Below, in pieces: positions 1-7,177 of a stretch of DNA of 15,321 nt; position 1 is the stretch's first letter, and each line of letters opens with the position of its first letter. The notes under the pieces were generated by a model. That model was not told the DNA's origin. It made no database searches and saw nothing but the letters and a program-made list of their open reading frames with translations. The stretch is from Pseudomonadota bacterium. Its GTDB lineage: Bacteria > Pseudomonadota > Gammaproteobacteria > Burkholderiales > Ferrovaceae. The stretch covers positions 1 to 15,321 of the forward strand of contig JAJZEH010000057.1 of the NCBI GenBank assembly GCA_021805725.1, in the 5' to 3' direction. Position numbers and translations under genes: made by a program.

Positions 1-2
1 TG

Positions 3-392
3 TCGTTTCGATCCCCCACGCAGCACCCCTTGGGGCGCGAAGCCGAGCGCCTGGCAGCCGTCCTCAATCTGGCCCGGGATGAAGCACAACTCAGTGGGCA
101 ACCCGTGATGCTCAAGCTCGATCGGTTGGGCTGGCGTTTTTTTCAGTCGGGCCCAACGGGTTGGACGGCGTTACCGGACGACGTATTGCCGCCTGGACAA
201 TTCAATCCACCGCTTGATCGCGTGGTGTTTGGCGCCGGCGACAGTACGGGTGATTCCCAGATGGTTCAATACTGGATTGGCATCGAAGAAATGGATGACT
301 TCAAGGGCATGATGCTGCGACGCGGAGCCCAGGAAGCGCAACTGGTGACCGATGGTCTGGGTCATTATCGCGTTGGCATGAACAGCCCATGA
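3..392 (+). CDS. gspH: T2SS minor pseudopilin GspH, 5'-truncated
   Basis: This is the C-terminal part of GspH, a minor pseudopilin that helps form the tip of the T2SS pseudopilus in the periplasm. The frame is open from the window edge, so the start, the prepilin leader and the hydrophobic helix lie upstream. What remains begins just after the helix, with an amphipathic segment (EAERLAAVLNLARDEAQ) followed by short beta-strand-like stretches (QPVMLKLDRLGWRFF), which is the usual GspH layout. The TTG at 30 is the first possible start in the visible frame but is not the real one, because the protein would then lack its membrane helix. The stop overlaps the ATG of gspI (ATGA), which suggests translational coupling. 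The assignment rests on the family-like pattern and on operon position between a presumed upstream gspG and gspI. Confidence 0.85.
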   Translation, partial: SFRSPTQHPLGREAERLAAVLNLARDEAQLSGQPVMLKLDRLGWRFFQSGPTGWTALPDDVLPPGQFNPPLDRVVFGAGDSTGDSQMVQYWIGIEEMDDFKGMMLRRGAQEAQLVTDGLGHYRVGMNSP

Positions 393-769
393 AAATGTCT
401 TCCCGAGGGTTTACCCTGATTGAAGTGCTGGTGGCCTTGTTCATCACGGGGCTGGCGCTGGCTGCCGGCATGCGTGCCCTGGGCGTGGTGACACGCGCCA
501 GCGAAGACCTGGCGCCGCGGCTTGCCGCTCAATGGAGTGCTGACAATGCCCTGGCGGAGTTGCGTCTGCGTCGGCTCTGGCCCGATCTGGGTGAGTACCG
601 TTTTGCCTGTCCCCAGGGCCCCTACGCCCTGCGCTGCGTCGAGCGGGTGGCCGATACGCCCAACCCGGTGTTTCGCCGTGTGGAAGTGAGTGTGATGGGG
701 GAAGCAGATGACCAGGTGTTGGCCACGGCAGTGACGCTGGTGGTGAATGGACCCGCCTATGTCCTCTGA
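389..769 (+). CDS. gspI: T2SS minor pseudopilin GspI
   Basis: GspI is a minor pseudopilin that forms the tip complex with GspH, J and K and helps start pseudopilus assembly in the inner membrane. The 126-residue protein has a short basic leader ending in Gly7. The type IV prepilin cleavage site G^FTLIEV follows, with Glu at mature position 5, then a hydrophobic helix to about residue 28. A pair of Cys residues (in FACPQ and LRCVE) lies in the globular part. The start used at 389 overlaps the gspH stop; a second ATG two codons on (395) would also give a workable leader. The 3' end overlaps the start of gspJ. Length and cleavage motif are typical of the family. Confidence 0.93.
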   Translation: MKMSSRGFTLIEVLVALFITGLALAAGMRALGVVTRASEDLAPRLAAQWSADNALAELRLRRLWPDLGEYRFACPQGPYALRCVERVADTPNPVFRRVEVSVMGEADDQVLATAVTLVVNGPAYVL

Positions 770-1403
770 CGCGCGCGGCTTTACCCTGATGGAAGTGATG
801 GTGGCGCTGTTGTTGATGGCGGTGATGTCGGTGCTGTCCTGGCGTGCACTCGATTCCATGGTGCGCACGCGTGAAGCATTGCAAGTGCGCGGCCAGCAAT
901 TCGACGGGGTGCGTACCCTGTTTGCCCAGTGGGAGAGTGACTGCCGCGACCTCGGCCCGCCTGATCGCTGGGTGGCAGGCCTGCCGTTGCATTTCGACAC
1001 CAACCGCGTGGATTTGATTCGCAGTCGCATGGATGGCACGGGAGTGCACCATCTGGTGCTTGTCACCTACCGCGCACGCGGGACCGCCATCGAACGTCTG
1101 GAATCGCCACCCATAGAGGGCCGTGCCGAATTGCTGCAAAGCTGGCAGAGCCTCCAGCAGAACGGAGACCTGGATACCCTGTACGCGGTTTCGCCCGTGG
1201 CCTTGATCCATCGTAGTGCGGGGTTGGCGGGGCGCGGCTTCATGGAATTCGGGGAGTGGAGCGACAGCAGTGCGCAAATGGCAGAGCAATGGTTGAAACC
1301 CCGGGCCTTTGGCAACGCCTTGTTGATGGGCATTGAACTGACCGTGGTGATGCCCGATGCGCCGGCCCCCCTGCGCAAGGTCTGTTTGACGGGGCAGGAC
1401 TGA
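759..1403 (+). CDS. gspJ: T2SS minor pseudopilin GspJ
   Basis: GspJ is a minor pseudopilin of the T2SS tip complex. The sequence shows a short leader, the prepilin peptidase site G^FTLMEV with Glu at mature position 5, a hydrophobic helix (MVALLLMAVMSVLSW) and a globular C-terminal domain that includes LVTYRARG. I chose the ATG at 759 because it gives a seven-residue leader like that of GspI. An in-frame ATG at 747 would add four residues and cannot be excluded. The gene overlaps the end of gspI by 11 bases from this start, and its TGA shares one base with the ATG of gspK. This is consistent with coupled translation of H-I-J-K. Length (214 residues) fits the family. Confidence 0.93.
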   Translation: MSSDARGFTLMEVMVALLLMAVMSVLSWRALDSMVRTREALQVRGQQFDGVRTLFAQWESDCRDLGPPDRWVAGLPLHFDTNRVDLIRSRMDGTGVHHLVLVTYRARGTAIERLESPPIEGRAELLQSWQSLQQNGDLDTLYAVSPVALIHRSAGLAGRGFMEFGEWSDSSAQMAEQWLKPRAFGNALLMGIELTVVMPDAPAPLRKVCLTGQD

Positions 1404-2413
1404 TGGGGCGGAACACACAACGCGGGGCGGCCTTGCTGGCGGCGATGCTGGTGGTGACCCTGGCCACCACGCTGGTGAGCGGCCTGCTCTGGCGCGAACA
1501 TCTGCGGGTGCGCACCCTGGAAAACCAGCGCCTGCGCGATGAGGCCGGATGGGTAGGCACGGGGGCCCTGGACTGGGCGCGCCTCGTGTTGCGCGAAGAC
1601 CTTTACCAAACCCGTTCGGTGGACCATCTGGGTGAGGTATGGGCTATCCCCATTGCCGAAACGCCCATGTCCGATTTCCTGAAAAGTCAGGGCATCGTGT
1701 CGGGTGCTACGGATGCCGACTCCGAGATCTGGCTGGCTGGGGACATCGTGGATGCCACCTCGCGCTTTAATCTCACTTCGCTCGTGGAAGTGAATAATCC
1801 CCTGGGAGACCGGGGCTGGGTAACCGCCACCGGGATCAATACCGAAGCCGTCGCGATTTTTGCGAGGTTGTTGCAAAATCTCGGACTAGACCCGGCGGGG
1901 GCGCCGTTGGTGGCAAAACGCATGCTGCAAAGCAGGGTGCCCCAAACCGCAGAAGGAGACGCGCCACTGCCCATTGGCAGCGCACTCGATCTTCTGGACC
2001 TGATTCCCGATGCCACGCCAGACGCCCTGGCACAATTGGCGCAGTACACGGTGGTGCTGCCCCGCCCCACACCGGTCAACGCCAACACGGCGTCAGCGGT
2101 TGTTCTGGCCGCGGTGCTGGGGGTGGACCAGGGAACGGCCGAGCAGGTGATTGCCGAGCGCAACCAGGCCTTTTTTATGGATAACATGACCCTGACAAGC
2201 CGGGTGCACACGCGCGCACCGCAGGGATTGACCATCGGCTCGCGCAATCTGGGCGTCAGTTCGGAATATTTTTGGGTGGTGGCGCGCTTGCGCCACGGCC
2301 GGGTGTCGGTCACGCAGCAGGCGCTGGTGGCGCGGCGTGCGCATCCGGGTAATGCAACGCAGGTATTATGGCAGAAGCCTGGCTTGCCGGACGGCGTCAG
2401 CGTAGGAGGATAG
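1403..2413 (+). CDS. gspK: T2SS minor pseudopilin GspK
   Basis: GspK is the large minor pseudopilin that caps the tip of the T2SS pseudopilus. The 336-residue protein starts with a short basic leader and the cleavage context RG^AALLAAMLVV, followed by a hydrophobic helix to about residue 30. Mature position 5 is Ala, not Glu, which is the usual situation in GspK and separates it from the other pseudopilins. The helix is followed by a long globular region with the DEAGWVGTGALDWARLVL segment and later a helix-hairpin-helix-like stretch around PVNANTASAVVLAAVLG, both typical of the T2SSK family. The ATG overlaps the gspJ stop by one base. The stop lies just after a strong Shine-Dalgarno sequence that serves gspL. 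Confidence 0.93.
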   Translation: MGRNTQRGAALLAAMLVVTLATTLVSGLLWREHLRVRTLENQRLRDEAGWVGTGALDWARLVLREDLYQTRSVDHLGEVWAIPIAETPMSDFLKSQGIVSGATDADSEIWLAGDIVDATSRFNLTSLVEVNNPLGDRGWVTATGINTEAVAIFARLLQNLGLDPAGAPLVAKRMLQSRVPQTAEGDAPLPIGSALDLLDLIPDATPDALAQLAQYTVVLPRPTPVNANTASAVVLAAVLGVDQGTAEQVIAERNQAFFMDNMTLTSRVHTRAPQGLTIGSRNLGVSSEYFWVVARLRHGRVSVTQQALVARRAHPGNATQVLWQKPGLPDGVSVGG

Positions 2414-2420
2414 ACAAATT
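2404..2420 (+). promoter_or_regulatory. Strong ribosome binding site placing the gspL start at an ATT codon
   Basis: AGGAGGA at 2404-2410 is a near-perfect Shine-Dalgarno sequence. Seven bases downstream, in frame with gspL, is ATT (2418-2420). The next conventional start codon, GTG at 2427, is 16 bases from the Shine-Dalgarno, which is too far for normal initiation. No ATG lies in frame near the 5' end. The site overlaps the last codons and stop of gspK. Seen directly: motif, spacing and frame. Inferred: that ATT is used. Confidence 0.6.
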
Positions 2421-3587
2421 TCTGAGGTGTTAACCTGCTGGGTGGCCCTGCCGCTCAAGCCGCAATCAGGCCCGGATCGTTGGTCATTGGGCAATATGCC
2501 CTTTGTCCTGACGGCAGGGCGTGATGTGCCTCGTCTTGTGCGCGAGGGCCAGGCCCCCCTGGGTGAATTGCCTCCTGCAGCACACACGGTGCTGGTAATG
2601 GCATCCCCCGACGTGCTATTGCTGGAGGCGCCCTGGCCCCATCTGGAAACGCTGTCCAGCGACCGCATGCGTGAAGCCCTGCCCAACCTCCTGGAAGAAT
2701 CCCTGATCCAGCCCGTGGAACAGTGTCATTTTGCCCTGGGTGCGCGTGATGCTGCGCGCAACGTCATGACGGTGGCCGTGGTGGATCTCGCCTGGATGCG
2801 CTTTGTGCATGAGGCGTTTTCCGGGGCAGGGCGAACCGCGCTCAGGGTGGTGCCGGCACAGCTGCTGCAACCGCAGGGGGCGCTCGAAACCCAGATGCTG
2901 CGTCCGGCCTTGAACGATATGGGGCTGGAGGAGCGCACGGTGCTGAGCTGGCGCAGCGCGGCCCAGTCGGGTTGGGGTTTGTCCCTGAATGCGCTGAATG
3001 CGCTGAATGCGCAGGAGAGTCTGCCAGCGCTGCCGCAACTGCCCCAGGGCATCACGGCGCATCCTTCGGGGGGGCTGCGCGCCTGGGCGCTCTCCGGCGA
3101 AGCCGGGGGTGCCGTCAACTTATGTCAGTTTGAATTTGCGCCGCCCCTGGGTGGTCTGCTGGAGCACCTGCGCCCCTGGCGGTCGGCCCTGGTATTGCTG
3201 GGGTTGGCGCTGCTGTTGCAGCTGCTGGCAGTCAACGCCTACTGGGCCAAACTGGTCTGGCAGAAACGCCAGATCACCCAGGCCATGCAGGCCTTGGTGC
3301 GCGACACGCTGCCCAACGCGCCACAGGACCTCCCTCCGGCGCTGGCCCTGAAGCGCGCTCTGGAAAACCAGCGCGCCGGACAGGGAGGCGCGTTGCCCGG
3401 CGATTTTTCAGTGCTGGCCTCGCGGCTTGCTGCCCTGCTGGCCAATGAGCCGGGCGATACGTTGCAACAGCTGGAGTATCGTGACGACAGTTTCTATCTC
3501 CGTTTCAAGCCCGGGGCGGCGGTGAAAAGTCCGATGCTGCATGACGAGGGGCGTGGGGTATGGCGCCTCAACGGGGGGGGGCGATGA
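2418..3587 (+). CDS. gspL: T2SS inner-membrane platform protein GspL
   Basis: GspL is the bitopic platform protein that binds the ATPase GspE through its cytoplasmic actin-like domain and pairs with GspM in the periplasm. The first 250 residues are cytoplasmic, with family-like features such as DVLLLEAPWP and REALPNLLEESLIQP followed by CHFALG. One membrane segment (ALVLLGLALLLQLLA) lies near residues 257-275, and a periplasmic ferredoxin-like region follows to the end. I place the start at ATT 2418, giving (M)SEVLTCWVALP, because a perfect Shine-Dalgarno is seven bases upstream; GTG at 2427 is the conventional alternative and gives 386 residues. The region holds a three-copy 9-base repeat (LNA tripeptide) and ends in a nine-G tract. 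The TGA overlaps the gspM ATG. Confidence 0.9.
   Translation: MSEVLTCWVALPLKPQSGPDRWSLGNMPFVLTAGRDVPRLVREGQAPLGELPPAAHTVLVMASPDVLLLEAPWPHLETLSSDRMREALPNLLEESLIQPVEQCHFALGARDAARNVMTVAVVDLAWMRFVHEAFSGAGRTALRVVPAQLLQPQGALETQMLRPALNDMGLEERTVLSWRSAAQSGWGLSLNALNALNAQESLPALPQLPQGITAHPSGGLRAWALSGEAGGAVNLCQFEFAPPLGGLLEHLRPWRSALVLLGLALLLQLLAVNAYWAKLVWQKRQITQAMQALVRDTLPNAPQDLPPALALKRALENQRAGQGGALPGDFSVLASRLAALLANEPGDTLQQLEYRDDSFYLRFKPGAAVKSPMLHDEGRGVWRLNGGGR
2985..3011 (+). repeat. Three tandem copies of a 9-base unit in gspL
   Basis: CTGAATGCG occurs three times in a row without mismatches, encoding LNA-LNA-LNA in the cytoplasmic part of GspL. Because the unit is a multiple of three, gain or loss of a copy would keep the frame. 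It lies in a variable-looking stretch between the conserved first half of the domain and the membrane helix. Confidence 0.9.
3573..3581 (+). repeat. Nine-G homopolymer at the gspL/gspM junction
   Basis: Nine consecutive G residues encode the last three Gly of GspL and end two bases before the gspM ATG. The 5' part of the tract (five Gs six bases from the ATG) may act as the gspM ribosome binding site by pairing with the 16S rRNA anti-Shine-Dalgarno. Such tracts are prone to slippage; a change in length would alter only the last residues of GspL but would shift the ribosome-binding spacing of gspM. Confidence 0.85.
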
Positions 3588-4087
3588 AACTTTCTGGCGC
3601 GCAACAGGTTTTGCTACTGCTCTGGCGCGGACGCAGCCTGCGCGAGCGCGCCGTGCTGGCGGCCCTGGCGGCCTTGCTGCTGGTGCTGGCAGGATATGGG
3701 CTGCTGTGGCAGCCTGCTGCAACCAACAGCGCCAGGTTGCAGCAGGAGTTGCCGCAGATGCGCACTGATCTGGCGCACATGCAGGCCATGGCGGCAGAAC
3801 TGGCCGCTTCACGCAGTCGGACTGCGACGGTCGTGCCCGTGGGCGCCGGGCTGCAGGCTGCGTTGCAGCAGTCCTTGCAGGACCAGGGGTTGTCCGCTCA
3901 AAAACTATCCATACGGGCGGATGGGCGCATCATGCTGGAGTGGCATGACGCGCCCTTCAGCAGCATGGCGGACTGGCTGGACCAGGCCCGGCAGAAATGG
4001 CGGGTGAGAGTGGTGGAAGGCCATGTGGAGCGCACCCTCCATCCGGGTGACGTGAATGCCCGTCTGGTATTGCGGGGCGGAGATTAG
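3584..4087 (+). CDS. gspM: T2SS inner-membrane platform protein GspM
   Basis: GspM is a small bitopic inner-membrane protein that stabilises GspL and helps connect the platform to the pseudopilus. The 167-residue protein has a short cytoplasmic N-terminus with the family-typical RSLRERAVL stretch, one membrane helix at about residues 23-42, a periplasmic coiled-coil-like segment (about 48-75) and a C-terminal ferredoxin-like domain ending in RLVLRGGD. I chose the ATG at 3584, which overlaps the gspL stop as ATGA. An in-frame upstream ATG at 3560 lies inside gspL, and it would add eight residues before the family-like start. The stop is two bases before the GTG of gspN. Confidence 0.92.
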   Translation: MKLSGAQQVLLLLWRGRSLRERAVLAALAALLLVLAGYGLLWQPAATNSARLQQELPQMRTDLAHMQAMAAELAASRSRTATVVPVGAGLQAALQQSLQDQGLSAQKLSIRADGRIMLEWHDAPFSSMADWLDQARQKWRVRVVEGHVERTLHPGDVNARLVLRGGD

Positions 4088-4089
4088 CG

Positions 4090-4845
4090 GTGCGCAGACC
4101 AGTCGTCCTCGAGACGTTGCTCTTTGTCCTGGTGCTGGTGCTGGTGGCCCTGATGAACGTGCCAGCCAGCTGGGTGGCGTTGCGCGTGGCGCAGACCACT
4201 GGCCAGAAGCTGTTGCTGACCAATAGTACCGGCACCCTGTGGCGCGGCTCGGCCGAAATGGCGCTGTCGGCAGGGCCGGATGCTCTGGGGGTTTTCCCCG
4301 GGCGGGTGAGCTGGCGCCTGGCACCAAGCCTCAAAGGGCTTAACTTTACGCTGGAGGCCATGGACGCCACTGCCATGAGTGGGTCAATCTCTGGCACACT
4401 GGGCTGGTCAGGCGGCCATCTGACGCCGGGAGCGTTGACCTTGCCAGCCCAGGTTTTGACGGGATGGGGGGCACCGTTCAACACCCTGCGCCTGGAAGGG
4501 CAGTTGAAGTTGCGCTGGGAGCCCCTGGACTGGAGTTACCGGAATGCCGCGCCGCGCTCCCTGGCGTCTTTGACGGTAGAGGCTGAGCAGATGCGTTCGC
4601 GCCTGTCTCCCGTGGCACCGCTTGGCCAGTACAGGCTGCACCTGGCCTGGGGACCTTTGGGGGGCAAGCTGGATCTCGAAACGCTATCCGGCCCCCTGAT
4701 GTTGTCTGGCCAGGGGGCCCTCGCCAATGGGCGACTGGGCTTTGATGGGCAGGCTACCGCAAGCGACGCACTGGAACCGCAACTGATTGGGTTGCTCAGT
4801 ATTTTAGGTAAAAGGGAAGGCGCGATCACGCGCCTGCACTATTAG
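4090..4845 (+). CDS. gspN: T2SS accessory protein GspN
   Basis: GspN is an inner-membrane-anchored T2SS component present in only some systems; its exact role is not settled. The 251-residue protein has an N-terminal membrane segment (TLLFVLVLVLVALMNV, about 9-24) and a long beta-rich domain. That domain carries the family-like NSTGTLWRGSAEMAL and SWRLAPS motifs near residues 45-80, and repeated SG.L..G.L patterns later on. The start is GTG, with GGAG (4079-4082) seven bases upstream. It lies two bases after gspM, and an 11-base gap with an inverted repeat just before the stop separates it from gspD. Assignment rests on motif pattern, length and the M-N order seen in other T2SS operons. Confidence 0.88.
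   Translation: MRRPVVLETLLFVLVLVLVALMNVPASWVALRVAQTTGQKLLLTNSTGTLWRGSAEMALSAGPDALGVFPGRVSWRLAPSLKGLNFTLEAMDATAMSGSISGTLGWSGGHLTPGALTLPAQVLTGWGAPFNTLRLEGQLKLRWEPLDWSYRNAAPRSLASLTVEAEQMRSRLSPVAPLGQYRLHLAWGPLGGKLDLETLSGPLMLSGQGALANGRLGFDGQATASDALEPQLIGLLSILGKREGAITRLHY
4818..4835 (+). other. Perfect hairpin at the end of gspN, just upstream of gspD
   Basis: AGGCGCG and CGCGCCT form a perfect 7-bp stem around the 4-base loop ATCA. It overlaps the last codons of gspN and ends 21 bases before the gspD ATG. No T-run follows, so it is not a standard terminator. It could protect mRNA ends or adjust expression between the platform genes and the secretin gene; this is inference. Confidence 0.5.
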
Positions 4846-4856
4846 GGTCAATAGTT

Positions 4857-7169
4857 ATGAAAGAGTTCTCCCGGATCGTTTGCGCTGCGCTGCTGGCAGG
4901 GCTGACCGTGTCCCACACCGTGCTGGCGGCTCCTCCGGGGCCCTCGCCGACGCCGCCAGTGCCGCTCGGTGCGGCAAGGCCCGGGTTGGTCTCCCTCAAC
5001 TTCGTGGATGCGGACATCGAGGGTGTGATCAAGGCTGTGGGCGAGGCTATAGGCAAAAACATCCTGGTGGATCCGCGGGTCAAGGGCACCATCAGCCTCA
5101 CCAGCGACAAACCCCTGAACCACACGGAAGCCCTGGCCACCCTGACGGCGGCCTTGCGGTTGCAGGGCTATGCCTTGGTGGAAGGGCCGGGCTTTTACCG
5201 CGTGGTCCCTGAAGCCGACGCCAAGCTGCAGGGCGGGCGCGTAACCGTGGATGCCAGTGGCGCGGGCGGCTCCACCGAAAGTGCGCCGGTGGGCGACCAG
5301 ATCATCACGCAGGTGTTCAGGCTGAAGTATGAATCAGCCAACAACCTCGTGCCGGTATTGCGCCCCCTGATTGCACCCAACAACACCATCACGGCCTATC
5401 CTGCCAACAATACCCTCGTCATCACCGATTACTCCGGCAACCTGCGGCGCATTGCCCACATCGTGGCCGCCATCGATGCACCGGTGATGGGCGACGTAGA
5501 CGTCATTCCCATCAAGCATGGGCTGGCCATTGACATTGCCGCCATCATCAATCGCATGAGCGACAGTGCAGGCGCCAATGCCGATCCGCTCATTCGCACC
5601 GTGGCCATCCCCGAGCCCCGCACCAACAGCATCCTGCTCAAGGCCGCCACCGTCACGCGCGCCGACCAGATCAAAAGCCTGATTGACAAACTGGATACGC
5701 CCACCACCCAGGCCGGCAACATATGGGTGGTGCCTCTTAAAAATGCTGAGGCCGTCAAGCTGGCCAAGACCCTGCGCGGCATCGTTTCGGGTGAAACCAG
5801 CAGCAATGCCTCAAGTGACACACAACCGCTCAATACCTCGGCTTCAGGTGGCGGCGCTTCGTCGTCCGGAAGCAGCGGAAGCAGCAGCTCTGGCAGCAGC
5901 ATGGGCAGTTCCAGTTCCTCCTCTGCCGGCTCTGGCAGTTCTGGCGCGGCTTCTCCTTTCGGTTCCGCAAGCGGCAGCAGCGGCGGCACGGGCGGCAACA
6001 CGCGCACCTACTCGGCAGGAGGGTCGGGTGGCAGCATCCCGGCGGGTATGATCCAGGCGGATGCCACCACCAATTCCATCATCATCACGGCCAACGAGCA
6101 GGTGTATCGCAACCTGCGCGCCGTGATCGACCGACTGGACGCGCGCCGGGCCCAGATCTATGTGGAATCCATGATCGTGGAAGTGTCCAGCAACAAGGCC
6201 GATGAGTTTGGCGTTCAATTGCAGGGATTGCTGGGCGGAGGGGCCACCCAGACTTTTGCTGGCACCAACTTCAATGCCGGCACAGCGGGTAGCAACATCG
6301 TAGCCTTAAGCCCGCAGGCAGGCAGCCTGCTCAACCTGGGTGCTGCCGCCAACATCGCCACGGCCGGCGTGGTGCCCTCGGCAGGCACCAACATCGCCGT
6401 GCTGCATAGCTTCAACGGCGTCATGGGGCTGTCGGCGCTGGCGCGCGCGGTCAGCAGCATCTCGGGGGTGAACGTGCTGTCCACACCCAACCTGCTGACG
6501 CTGGATAACGAAGAAGCCAACATCGTCATCGCCGAGAACATCCCCCTCGTGGCGGGTCAGTACGCCCAGACGGGCGTGACCGGCACCATCAATCCTTTTA
6601 CCACTGTGGATCGCAAGGATGTGGGCCTGACGCTGCGCATCAAGCCGCAGATCTCGGAAGGCGGACTGGTGCGATTGCAGATCTACCAGGAATCTTCAGC
6701 GGTGGACGCGGCCACGATCAACAATGTGTACGGTCCCAGTTATACCAAACGCTCCCTGGAATCCAACGTGCTGGTGGAAGACGGACAGGTGGTGGCGCTA
6801 GGCGGACTGTTGTCCGATAACTACTCCGACAGCATGGAAAAAACGCCGTTTCTGGGCGACCTTCCGTTCATCGGCGCCCTGTTCCGTTACGAAACCAAGA
6901 CTCGGGTCAAAACCAACCTGATGGTGTTTCTGCGACCCTATGTGGTGCGTACCACCGAGCAGAGCGACGCGCTCACCAATGATCGGTATGGGCTGATGAA
7001 GGAAATGCGTGACGACTATCAACCCAACGTGCGCGTGCTCTCCAATGAATCCCTGACCCCGCTACCCTCCGCGCTGGGTGGCGGCGCGCCTTTCGTGACC
7101 CCGGGGTCTACCAGCGTCGAACCCACCGCGTCGCCACTGCCGGGCGGACCAACGCCCAGGAAACCTTGA
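4857..7169 (+). CDS. gspD: T2SS outer-membrane secretin GspD
   Basis: GspD forms the multimeric outer-membrane gate of the T2SS. The 770-residue protein begins with a Sec signal peptide (basic MKEFSR, hydrophobic core, likely cleavage after VLA at residue 24). The domains are N0 (about 45-125, starting SLNFVDADIEGVIKAV), N1 (about 148-213) and N2 (about 216-285). N3 (about 286-430) is split by a Ser/Gly-rich insert at about 312-394. The secretin core (about 432-700) carries VNVLSTPNLLTLDNEEA, LVEDGQVVALGGLL and the closing NLMVFLRPYVVR. A Pro/Gly/Ser-rich tail of about 70 residues follows. The ribosome binding site is weak (AGGG nine bases upstream). The position after gspN rather than at the head of the operon is unlike the enteric layout. 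Identity is certain. Confidence 0.97.
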   Translation: MKEFSRIVCAALLAGLTVSHTVLAAPPGPSPTPPVPLGAARPGLVSLNFVDADIEGVIKAVGEAIGKNILVDPRVKGTISLTSDKPLNHTEALATLTAALRLQGYALVEGPGFYRVVPEADAKLQGGRVTVDASGAGGSTESAPVGDQIITQVFRLKYESANNLVPVLRPLIAPNNTITAYPANNTLVITDYSGNLRRIAHIVAAIDAPVMGDVDVIPIKHGLAIDIAAIINRMSDSAGANADPLIRTVAIPEPRTNSILLKAATVTRADQIKSLIDKLDTPTTQAGNIWVVPLKNAEAVKLAKTLRGIVSGETSSNASSDTQPLNTSASGGGASSSGSSGSSSSGSSMGSSSSSSAGSGSSGAASPFGSASGSSGGTGGNTRTYSAGGSGGSIPAGMIQADATTNSIIITANEQVYRNLRAVIDRLDARRAQIYVESMIVEVSSNKADEFGVQLQGLLGGGATQTFAGTNFNAGTAGSNIVALSPQAGSLLNLGAAANIATAGVVPSAGTNIAVLHSFNGVMGLSALARAVSSISGVNVLSTPNLLTLDNEEANIVIAENIPLVAGQYAQTGVTGTINPFTTVDRKDVGLTLRIKPQISEGGLVRLQIYQESSAVDAATINNVYGPSYTKRSLESNVLVEDGQVVALGGLLSDNYSDSMEKTPFLGDLPFIGALFRYETKTRVKTNLMVFLRPYVVRTTEQSDALTNDRYGLMKEMRDDYQPNVRVLSNESLTPLPSALGGGAPFVTPGSTSVEPTASPLPGGPTPRKP
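5790..6040 (+). repeat. Low-complexity Ser/Gly-coding tract in gspD
   Basis: About 80 codons rich in AGC, TCC, TCT and GGC encode a Ser/Gly-dominated flexible insert inside the N3 domain of GspD. The octamer CTCTGGCA recurs (near 5888 and 5930). Short loops of this kind are usual in N3 of secretins, but this one is long. It is low-complexity coding DNA, not a regular tandem array. Confidence 0.75.
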
Positions 7170-7177
7170 GGCCGGGC

